Positions 33,155-39,832 of a stretch of 40,860 bases of DNA are shown one piece after another; the first letter of the stretch is position 1, and each line of letters starts with the position of its first letter. The notes under the pieces were generated by a model, which saw nothing but the letters and a program-made list of their open reading frames with translations, was not told the DNA's origin and did not search any database. Origin of the DNA: Ignatzschineria sp. (GTDB lineage: Bacteria > Pseudomonadota > Gammaproteobacteria > Cardiobacteriales > Wohlfahrtiimonadaceae); assembly GCA_030150405.1 (NCBI GenBank), contig JASLFU010000031.1, forward strand, positions 1 to 40,860. The letters are read 5' to 3'. A program made the translations under genes and the position numbers.

Positions 33155-34024
33155 ATGAAACATTTAAAACTCACACTTTTAGCGCTCTCGGCCTTTGTGG
33201 TGAGCGCATGTGCTGGAAAGCACCCCAATCCTCATGATCCTTATGAGGGCTTTAACCGCCCCACTCATAGCTTTAATACAGCATTTGATAAGGCGATCTC
33301 CCGCCCTGTTGCAAAGGGCTATACCATTGTGATTCCTAAAAAAGTGCGCCGCGGATTTGGCCATGCTTTTAGCAACCTTGGCGATACCCGTACAGCGATG
33401 ATCGATCTCACTCAAGGGCGTTTAGGCGCTGCGATCGAGAGCTTACACCGCTTTGTATTTAACTCAACATTCGGCGTGCTAGGTTTTATCGACCTTACAG
33501 AGACATTCCAACTGCCCGAAAAACATAGCAACGACTTTGGAACAACGCTTGCAAAGCTCGGCTGGGCTAACAGTAATTATTTAGTCATTCCCTTTATGGG
33601 GCCTTCCACCTCCCGTGATGCGGTAGGCGTTGTGGGGGATGTATTAGCCACCCCTTATAACTACGCACTCAACACTTGGCAAGCCATTGGCCTGACAGGG
33701 ACGAGCTTAGTCCACTTACGAAGCGAGCTACTAGATATTGATTCAGTCTCCAAGTCAGCTGCGCTTGACCCTTACGTCTTCCAGCGAGAGGCTTATCTGC
33801 AGTTCCGTAATCAGCGTTTGAAAGATCGTGGTGTAAAATATATTCGCTCAGCCCATGAAAATGAGGCTCTTTTAGAAGATGATGACGATAATATCTCCAT
33901 TGCGGAATTAGCTCGTCAACGTAATGATGGAGATTACAATCTCTCAGAAGGGCAAAATATGGAAGCCGACCACGATGATGGAGAGCTCTCCTTAAGTGAG
34001 CTTGCCCGCCAGCGTAATCAGTAA
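33155..34024 (+). CDS. mlaA: Outer-membrane lipoprotein MlaA (VacJ)
   Basis: MlaA sits in the inner leaflet of the outer membrane and removes misplaced phospholipids for return to the inner membrane with MlaC and MlaFEDB. The protein has 289 residues (E. coli 251). The signal peptide ends in a lipobox FVVSAC, with lipidated Cys19. The family signature DPYEGFNRPTHSFNTAFDK is clear, as are LGDTRTAMIDLTQGRLG, TFGVLGFIDLTETF and DFGTTLAKLGWANSNYLVIP. Beyond the usual end lies an acidic tail with two near-copies of an SxxELARQRN motif (at about 248-257 and 279-288). No mlaFEDCB genes are nearby; the neighbours are yadGH and rsmE. Confidence 0.93.
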   Translation: MKHLKLTLLALSAFVVSACAGKHPNPHDPYEGFNRPTHSFNTAFDKAISRPVAKGYTIVIPKKVRRGFGHAFSNLGDTRTAMIDLTQGRLGAAIESLHRFVFNSTFGVLGFIDLTETFQLPEKHSNDFGTTLAKLGWANSNYLVIPFMGPSTSRDAVGVVGDVLATPYNYALNTWQAIGLTGTSLVHLRSELLDIDSVSKSAALDPYVFQREAYLQFRNQRLKDRGVKYIRSAHENEALLEDDDDNISIAELARQRNDGDYNLSEGQNMEADHDDGELSLSELARQRNQ

Positions 34025-34068
34025 TTCTGATCTACAGCTTAAAGGCTAGAAGAGAATCTTCTCTTATC

Positions 34069-34118
34069 AAAAAGGCGCGAACTCTTCAGATATTTCAGAA
34101 GCGTAAGCGCCTTTTTAT
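34069..34118 (+). terminator. Terminator after mlaA
   Basis: A perfect 10-bp stem (34069-34078 with 34107-34116) starts with A5 and ends with T5. The 28-nt interior can form a second smaller stem (CTTCAGA with TCAGAAG, one mismatch). It is usable in both directions. Confidence 0.75.
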
Positions 34119-34179
34119 CGTTATAGAGTTTTATGCTCTCCACTGCGACCTTTAAAGATCACTTTTTCCGAGGGAATTT

Positions 34180-34923
34180 ATGCGCCGTTTTATCGATCAG
34201 CCCCTAAGCGAAGGGCAAAAACTGACTCTAACAGATGAAGATTATAACTATATCGCCCGTGTACTACGTAAGCGCGAAGGGGAAGAGATTACGCTATTTA
34301 ATGGCAGAGGGGGAGAATTTAAGGCAACAATTCAATCGATCACCCGCCGAGAAATCCTACTTCAGGTAGGCCCGTTTTCCCCCATCAATCGCGAAAGTAG
34401 CATTGAGATTCACCTCTTTCAAGCCCTCGCTAAAGGGGAAAAAATGGAATTTGTGCTACAAAAAGCCACGGAGCTCGGGGTTGCCTCCATTACGCCCCTC
34501 ATCACTGAACGCAGTGTACTCAACCTTAAAAAAGCACAACTCGAAAAACGCCTTGAGCGCTGGAATAATATTATCTTATCCGCTTGCGAACAATCGGGGC
34601 TTAACCTGCCACCGAAGCTGCACTCCCCCCAAAAAATTGATGCCATTTCGCTCCCCGAGTCAGCAGAGGAAACGATCCCTCTTCTCACCCTCTCTCCCAC
34701 CGCTGAACAGAACTTAAGCGAGGCGATGACTCTTCTTAATCACCCTTCTGCTATAGCGATAATTATTGGCCCTGAAGGGGGATTAAGCGATACTGAAATC
34801 CGCTCTTTAGAGCAGAGATCCGCCCGCTCTGTTCGCCTAGGAGAGAGAATTTTGCGCACAGAAACCGCAGCGCTTACGGTGGTCTCCTCTCTCCATGCAC
34901 TAATGGGCGATTGGGCAGAATAG
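34180..34923 (+). CDS. rsmE: 16S rRNA m3U1498 methyltransferase RsmE
   Basis: RsmE methylates N3 of U1498 in 16S rRNA. The protein has 247 residues (E. coli 243). An N-terminal PUA-like domain (about 1-70) precedes a SPOUT domain, whose knotted SAM-binding part is seen as IIIGPEGGLSDTEI and LGERILRTETAALTVVSSL. The central LFQALAKGEKMEFVLQKATE segment is also diagnostic. GAGGGA lies near the ATG. It is followed about 150 bp later by gshB, the same order as in E. coli. Confidence 0.96.
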   Translation: MRRFIDQPLSEGQKLTLTDEDYNYIARVLRKREGEEITLFNGRGGEFKATIQSITRREILLQVGPFSPINRESSIEIHLFQALAKGEKMEFVLQKATELGVASITPLITERSVLNLKKAQLEKRLERWNNIILSACEQSGLNLPPKLHSPQKIDAISLPESAEETIPLLTLSPTAEQNLSEAMTLLNHPSAIAIIIGPEGGLSDTEIRSLEQRSARSVRLGERILRTETAALTVVSSLHALMGDWAE

Positions 34924-35074
34924 ATGATCGCTCTTCTCTCTTCATGATAGCTCGTAAACTCTCTTGATAAATCCCTTAACGAAGGGGGCAAAAATCGGCT
35001 AAACTGAAGAGGAATCGTTACAGTTTTATGTTACAAATAATGAAAAGCCTCTAGGGCAAAATTTTGGAGTTATG

Positions 35075-36058
35075 ATGAAATCCTCACCCCGCATTATTTT
35101 TATTATGGATCCCATTGAGACGGTAGATCCCACGGTTGATACCACCATCGGCATGATTATGGGCGCTCAATCCCTCGGCCTTGATGTCTATTACACCACT
35201 CAGCCTGAGCTCTTCCTTGTTGAGGGTAAAGTAAAAACCACTGCTCAGTCGGTCATGCTCTCGATGGATGGTGCCCATCAATTGGCCAACGTGCCTAACT
35301 GGTATCAGCTCGGGCAGAAAGAGCTCCTCCAGTTTGGGGAGAATGATATCGTCATGCAGCGTAAAGATCCTCCTTTCAATATGCATTATATCCATGCAAC
35401 CTATCTTTTAGAGCTCATGGAGCGCCAAGGAGCCTTTATCTGCAATCGACCAGATTCACTAAGGGATTGTAATGAGAAGATGTTCACCACTTGGTTCCCC
35501 GAGCTCTGCCCGCCCACATTGGTTTCGAGCCAGAGTCGCCATATTAAAGAGTTTATTAAAGAGCATCACGATACCATCGTAAAACCGCTCGATGGGATGG
35601 GGGGGAGCTCTATCTTTAAGGTGACAGAAAAAGATCCTAATCTTAATGTGATTTTAGAGACCCTTACAGAGCATGATCAAACCTCCGTTATGGTGCAGCG
35701 CTATGTGCCCGAAATTAAAGCTGGGGATAAGCGGATCATTCTCATTAATGGTGAGCCTGTACCCTATCTATTAGCCCGCATCCCCGCAGAAAATGAGACT
35801 CGTGGCAACTTAGCTGTAGGGGCAAAAGGTGTTGTACAGGCACTTTCAGAAAATGATAAAAAGATCTGTAAAGCGCTAGGCCCTGAACTTAAACGCAGAG
35901 GGCTTTACTTTGTGGGACTCGATGTTATTGGGGATTATCTCACCGAGATTAATGTCACGAGTCCGACAGGTATTCGCCAAATTGATGATGCAAAAGGAAC
36001 CTTTATTGGCCGCGACCTTATGGAGGCGCTCATTCAAGAGTGGAAAAATCGCTCCTAA
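35075..36058 (+). CDS. gshB: Glutathione synthetase
   Basis: GshB joins gamma-glutamylcysteine and glycine with ATP to make glutathione. The protein has 327 residues (E. coli 316). The N-terminal FIMDPIETVDPTVDTTIGM, the substrate segment DIVMQRKDPPFNMHYIHATY, NRPDSLRDCNEKMFTTWFPE, the ATP-grasp loop KPLDGMGGSSIFKV, and LARIPAENETRGNLAVGAKG plus TEINVTSPTGIRQI near the end are all canonical. ATG 35075 is preferred to ATG 35072 because GGAG ends at 35069, leaving a 5-nt spacing. A terminator at 36102-36136 ends the unit. The rsmE-gshB order is conserved; the usual downstream yqgE-yqgF are absent. Confidence 0.97.
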   Translation: MKSSPRIIFIMDPIETVDPTVDTTIGMIMGAQSLGLDVYYTTQPELFLVEGKVKTTAQSVMLSMDGAHQLANVPNWYQLGQKELLQFGENDIVMQRKDPPFNMHYIHATYLLELMERQGAFICNRPDSLRDCNEKMFTTWFPELCPPTLVSSQSRHIKEFIKEHHDTIVKPLDGMGGSSIFKVTEKDPNLNVILETLTEHDQTSVMVQRYVPEIKAGDKRIILINGEPVPYLLARIPAENETRGNLAVGAKGVVQALSENDKKICKALGPELKRRGLYFVGLDVIGDYLTEINVTSPTGIRQIDDAKGTFIGRDLMEALIQEWKNRS

Positions 36059-36101
36059 TCTTTCATCTAACCGCGCGAAAGAAAAATAGTTCGATCACTT
36101 T

Positions 36102-36136
36102 AAGGCTCTATTCATCATTTTAATAGAGCCTTTTTT
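36102..36136 (+). terminator. gshB terminator
   Basis: A perfect 11-bp stem (36102-36112 with 36122-36132), 9-nt loop, then TTTT. It is among the strongest terminators in the window. Confidence 0.88.
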
Positions 36137-36256
36137 ATTGCCGACCTCAATGCAAAAACCACTAAAATCCCTATAATAAGGGCATATTTATAAAATAATT
36201 CACCCATCTCTATGCTTAGATTTACGCAACATTGAATAATCCATAAGGAGTACGTT

Positions 36257-37306
36257 GTGCCAACATTTAACCAAGAACGTGTATTAAATAGATTGGAGAC
36301 TTTAGTCAATATCCCCTCCCCGTCCGGCTTTACCGATGAGATTATGCAGTGGGTGGAGGAGGAGTTTAATAACATCGGGTTAAGCACAGAGCGCACCCAT
36401 AAAGGCGCTGTTATTGCGAAAATTGAAGGGGCTGATTCCTCTCAGGCACGTCTTCTCACTGCTCATGTGGATACATTAGGCGCCATGGTTAAAAAGATAA
36501 AACCCAATGGCCGACTAAAACTGAGCAAGATCGGCGGCTTTAACTGGAATGCTGTGGAGGGTGAATATTGTCAGATTCATCCCTTTAAGGCTAAGCCCTT
36601 AACGGGCACTATTTTAATGCATGAGACCTCCGTCCATGTTTATAAGGGATGTGGTGAACTTCCTCGGGATGATGAGCATATGGAGGTGCGCATCGATGCA
36701 AAAACGCAATCAAAAGAAGAGACTGAAAAACTAGGGATTCAGGTGGGGGATTTTGTCTCTTTTAACCCCAATTTTGAGGTCACTCCCACAGGCTTTGTTA
36801 AATCTCGCCATTTAGACGATAAAGCGAGTGTCTCCCTCCTTTTTGCTTTAGCAGAAAGCTTAGTCTCCCGCCAAATAGAGCTCCCTTACACCCTCTATTT
36901 TTATATCTCCAATAATGAAGAGATCGGCTTTGGGGGGAATGCATCTATTCCGCCAGAGGTAAAAGAGTATATTGCTGTCGATATGGGGGCTATTGGCGAT
37001 GGGCAAGCTTCTGATGAATATACCGTTTCGATCTGCGCTAAAGATTCTTCAGGCCCTTACCATTACCGACTAACACGGGGCTTAACCCATTTAGCCACAA
37101 CTCATAAGATCCCCTATAAGCTCGATATCTACCCTTACTATGGTTCCGATGCTTCTGCCGCTATTCGTGCTGGATTTGATATTCGCCACGGACTTTTTGG
37201 CCCGGGAATAGAATCCTCCCACGCCCAAGAAAGAACCCATATCGATTCTTTAAAAGCGACGTATGAGCTCCTCTTTGCCTATGTTCGCTCAAAAATGATC
37301 GACTAA
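36257..37306 (+). CDS. M42 family metallopeptidase
   Basis: A protein of 349 residues with the M42 (tetrahedral aminopeptidase) layout. Metal ligands are visible in LLTAHVDTLGAMV (His, Asp), RHLDDKASV (Asp), SNNEEIGFGG (Glu pair), AVDMGA (Asp) and near the end in SSHAQERTHIDS (His). M42 enzymes are cytosolic aminopeptidases or peptide deformylating/deacylating hydrolases with a co-catalytic metal pair. The sequence resembles the M42 branch described next to N-acetylglutaminylglutamine amide osmolyte genes, but no such partner genes are in the window. The GTG start has AAGGAG at good spacing. The true substrate is not readable from the sequence. Confidence 0.85.
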   Translation: MPTFNQERVLNRLETLVNIPSPSGFTDEIMQWVEEEFNNIGLSTERTHKGAVIAKIEGADSSQARLLTAHVDTLGAMVKKIKPNGRLKLSKIGGFNWNAVEGEYCQIHPFKAKPLTGTILMHETSVHVYKGCGELPRDDEHMEVRIDAKTQSKEETEKLGIQVGDFVSFNPNFEVTPTGFVKSRHLDDKASVSLLFALAESLVSRQIELPYTLYFYISNNEEIGFGGNASIPPEVKEYIAVDMGAIGDGQASDEYTVSICAKDSSGPYHYRLTRGLTHLATTHKIPYKLDIYPYYGSDASAAIRAGFDIRHGLFGPGIESSHAQERTHIDSLKATYELLFAYVRSKMID

Positions 37307-37338
37307 CGGGATTGCACCAATCGATCCCGAAAGCAAAT

Positions 37339-37388
37339 GGGGGAATTAATGCGCAGCCGCTTACCTTGCGAGAAATTCCCCCTATAAT
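37339..37388 (+). promoter_or_regulatory. Inverted repeat adjoining a TATAAT box upstream of yicC
   Basis: Perfect 9-bp arms GGGGGAATT and AATTCCCCC (37339-37347, 37374-37382) flank 26 nt, and TATAAT follows at once at 37383-37388. A weak -35 (TTACCT, 37361-37366) lies at 16-bp spacing within the repeat. The likely reading is the yicC promoter with an operator; a terminator for the M42 gene is less likely because no T-run follows. Confidence 0.4.
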
Positions 37389-37450
37389 CTTTAATGATGA
37401 CCGATCATCACATACTCTTTCTAACTCGATAAGACTCAAAAGGATTTTCT

Positions 37451-38317
37451 ATGCTCCGCTCCATGACGGGCTTCTCCCGTGAAACTGCTACAACCGATCT
37501 TGGGCTTCTTAGCCTTGAAATTCGTAGTGTCAATCATCGCTATTTAGACCCCACTTTCCGCATGCCGGAACTGCTCCGCGCTCTTGAGCCTGAACTTAGA
37601 GAGATATTGCAAAAACGCATCTCCCGGGGGAAGGTAGAGATCTCCATTCGCCTCGATATGGAAAATAGCGAAAAGAGCAATCTTCACTTCAACGAGCCTT
37701 TAGCAAAACGGATTATTGAGCTCCATGCCAAATCGAACAACCTATTAGGCACCTCCACGCAATTAAATGCTACAGAGCTCCTCAATCAGCCGGGGGTATT
37801 AATCACCGAGCTGCCTAATGCAGAATCGATTAAAGCTCCGCTCTTAGCCCTTTTTAATCAGGCACTAGATGCCTTTGTAGCGAATCGTGAACGGGAAGGT
37901 AATCGCCTTGAAACGATGATGCTAGAGCGCTTAGAAAAGATGGAGACATTAGTCGAAAAAGCGCGCATTCAGCGCCCGATGGCAATCGAAAAGATCCAAG
38001 AACGTCTTTTAAGCCGCTTAGCGGAACTTGATATTGAGCATGACCCAAAACGCTTTGAACAAGAGCTTGTATTTGTAACTCAAAGGCTCGATATCGATGA
38101 AGAGATCGATCGTCTTCACGCCCATATTGCGGAGATGAAAGATGTTTTTAAGCGGAATGAACCTGTAGGCCGCCGTTTAGATTTTCTCTCTCAAGAGCTC
38201 AATCGTGAGGCGAATACGCTCGGTTCTAAATCACAAGATGTGGAGCTTACACAGATTGGGGTAGATCTTAAAGTACTCATCGAGCAGATTCGTGAGCAGA
38301 TTCAAAATATCGAATAA
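37451..38317 (+). CDS. yicC: YicC family endoribonuclease
   Basis: A protein of 288 residues (E. coli YicC 287). YicC proteins are cytoplasmic endoribonucleases reported to affect small-RNA and mRNA turnover. The N-terminal MLRSMTGFSRE and the segment LEIRSVNHRYLDPTFRMPE are signatures of the family, as is the C-terminal GRRLDFLSQELNREANTLGS with KSQDVELTQIGVDLK. AAAAGGA lies near the ATG. It is followed 37 bp later by the metallo-beta-lactamase-fold gene, which may share the transcript. Confidence 0.94.
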   Translation: MLRSMTGFSRETATTDLGLLSLEIRSVNHRYLDPTFRMPELLRALEPELREILQKRISRGKVEISIRLDMENSEKSNLHFNEPLAKRIIELHAKSNNLLGTSTQLNATELLNQPGVLITELPNAESIKAPLLALFNQALDAFVANREREGNRLETMMLERLEKMETLVEKARIQRPMAIEKIQERLLSRLAELDIEHDPKRFEQELVFVTQRLDIDEEIDRLHAHIAEMKDVFKRNEPVGRRLDFLSQELNREANTLGSKSQDVELTQIGVDLKVLIEQIREQIQNIE

Positions 38318-38354
38318 CCTCGCCCTACTCTCTAGCGAGCGCCAAGGTTAATCT

Positions 38355-39485
38355 ATGTTTAAATGGCATTATAAAAATCCTTATTTTGATCCTTCAAAAC
38401 CCCACCATCGCAAAAGAGGGTTTGAGAATCTCTCCCCGACGCCGATGTTAAAAGGGAGTGATCTATGGCGCTGGTATTTTAATAACCGTAAAAAAGGGTT
38501 GCCGAAACCTCCTCAAAAAGGCTACTCCGCTTTTCAGCAAGAGTGGGTAATCACCCCCGATTTTGTGCATTCCCCCGAAGAGATACAAAAAGCGAACTTG
38601 GATAAAACTGGAGAGAACCCTCAAGATAAAATTTGGTGGCTCTTTCACTCCTCTATTCTCTACCGACTAGGTGAAGAGTACTATTTAACCGATCCCGTCT
38701 TCTCCCAACGTTGCTCTCCTTTTCAATTTCTCGGCCCAAAACGAAAAACTACGCCCCACTTCTCGCTTGAGGATCTTCCCCCTATTCGGGCTATTTTAAT
38801 CTCCCACAACCATTATGATCATCTCGATAAAAAGAGCATTCAATGGTTTATCCAGCACCGTCCAGAGACCCAATTTATTCTCCCTCTCGGATTAAAACGA
38901 TGGTTTAAGAAGCTCGGGGCTCGCAAGATTATTGAGCTCGATTGGTGGGAAGAGTACACCCCTGCTAAAGAACTTAAGATCACCAGTCTTCCTGCTCACC
39001 ACTGGAGTAAGCGCACTTTATGGGATAGTAAACGCTCTCTTTGGTGTGGTTTTATGCTCTCTTATAAGGGGAAAAATCACTACTTTGCGGGGGATACTGC
39101 TTATTTTCAAGAGATTGTACAAATTCCGCAGCGCTTTCCTCAAATTGAGACCGCCTTTCTCCCCATTGGGGCTTATCTTCCCCGGCAATTTATGCGTGAT
39201 CAACATACAAGCCCGAAAGAGGGTTTACAGATCTTTCAAAAAATTAATGCTCGCCAAATGGTGCCGATCCATTGGGGAACTTTTGAGCTTGCAAATGATG
39301 GCTTAGAGGGCGCCATGCTCAATCTCCAAGAGTGGCTTGCTCTCCCCGATAATGCTCCGGGGCTCTGCTCTCTGTTACATAAGGGGCTAGAAACGTCCCG
39401 CCCAGAGGATAAAAGCTCACAAATCCTTAAATCCCTTAAATCTCGTGTAAAAATCTTAAAGATGGGGGAGGCCTTAACCCTATAA
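38355..39485 (+). CDS. Metallo-beta-lactamase-fold hydrolase (NAPE-PLD/UlaG-like)
   Basis: A protein of 376 residues with the MBL fold. Zinc ligands are visible in ILISHNHYDHLD (HxHxDH), LPAHHWSKRTLWD (His), HYFAGDTAYFQE (Asp) and VPIHWGTFELA (His). The N-terminal HHRKRGFENLSPTP and the GPKRKTTPHFSLEDLPPIRAI stretch place it with the group that includes mammalian NAPE-hydrolysing phospholipase D and bacterial RomA-like proteins. The order of metal motifs is standard, so it should be an active hydrolase, perhaps of a phospholipid-like or phosphodiester substrate. No signal peptide is seen. The role in bacteria is unsettled. Confidence 0.88.
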   Translation: MFKWHYKNPYFDPSKPHHRKRGFENLSPTPMLKGSDLWRWYFNNRKKGLPKPPQKGYSAFQQEWVITPDFVHSPEEIQKANLDKTGENPQDKIWWLFHSSILYRLGEEYYLTDPVFSQRCSPFQFLGPKRKTTPHFSLEDLPPIRAILISHNHYDHLDKKSIQWFIQHRPETQFILPLGLKRWFKKLGARKIIELDWWEEYTPAKELKITSLPAHHWSKRTLWDSKRSLWCGFMLSYKGKNHYFAGDTAYFQEIVQIPQRFPQIETAFLPIGAYLPRQFMRDQHTSPKEGLQIFQKINARQMVPIHWGTFELANDGLEGAMLNLQEWLALPDNAPGLCSLLHKGLETSRPEDKSSQILKSLKSRVKILKMGEALTL

Positions 39486-39563
39486 CCCTCTCCAATTGAA
39501 TAAAGGAAAGCCGATAAAATATTTTGCCTAAAAGTGTCACTAGGTATCTCCAGAAATATCCTG

Positions 39564-39569
39564 TATAAT
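39564..39569 (+). promoter_or_regulatory. -10 box of the tRNA-Arg promoter
   Basis: TATAAT lies 11 nt upstream of the tRNA 5' end, so transcription would start only a few bases before the mature end. No good -35 is evident at standard spacing. Confidence 0.5.
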
Positions 39570-39580
39570 GACACCCTTTA

Positions 39581-39657
39581 GCGCCTATAGCTCAGTTGGA
39601 TAGAGTGTTGGTTTCCGAAACCAAAGGTCAGAGGTTCGATCCCTCTTAGGCGCGCCA
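39581..39657 (+). tRNA. tRNA-Arg (anticodon CCG)
   Basis: A full 77-nt cloverleaf reads directly from the sequence. The acceptor stem GCGCCTA pairs with TAGGCGC (7 bp), followed by discriminator G and an encoded CCA. The D-arm is GCTC...GAGT, the anticodon stem TTGGT/ACCAA holds the loop TTCCGAA, and the T-arm is AGAGG-TTCGATC-CCTCT. The anticodon CCG decodes CGG. The integrase gene lies just downstream in the same direction, so the 3' half of this gene is the probable attachment site of the element. Confidence 0.97.
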
Positions 39658-39710
39658 GTTACACTTTAGAGTAAATTATTTTCAGTGAGAATAACTGCTG
39701 AAACGCAGCA

Positions 39711-39761
39711 TAAACAGGGCTTTTGAAGGATTCAGAGTTAAAGCCAAATAAGCCCTGTTTA
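39711..39761 (+). repeat. 12-bp inverted repeat between tRNA-Arg and integrase
   Basis: Perfect 12-bp arms (39711-39722 and 39750-39761) flank 27 nt. GGCTTT at the inner end of the left arm can instead pair with AAAGCC at 39740-39745, so two mutually exclusive hairpins are possible. It could be a terminator for incoming tRNA transcription or a protein-binding dyad. Confidence 0.5.
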
Positions 39762-39762
39762 G

Positions 39763-39830
39763 TTTACTCGCCAACACGTTTACGGTATATTTTACGGTAT
39801 AACTCCGAATCTTTACATTTATACCGTAAA
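39763..39830 (+). promoter_or_regulatory. Integrase promoter overlapped by three 11-bp sites
   Basis: TTTACT (39763-39768) and TATATT (39786-39791) form a -35/-10 pair at 17-bp spacing. The 11-mer TTTACGGTATA occurs at 39779-39789 and 39791-39801, and inverted at 39820-39830. The first copy covers the -10 box and the last ends 2 nt before the integrase ATG, where no ribosome site is seen. The layout suggests repression by a bound protein, perhaps the integrase or an excisionase. Confidence 0.6.
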
Positions 39831-39832
39831 TT

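Noticed and set aside
36115..36396. 93-codon minus-strand frame across the start of the M42 gene
   Set aside because: Most of it is antisense to the M42 coding sequence. Only the last 30 codons lie in free DNA and are mentioned as a weak small-ORF candidate.
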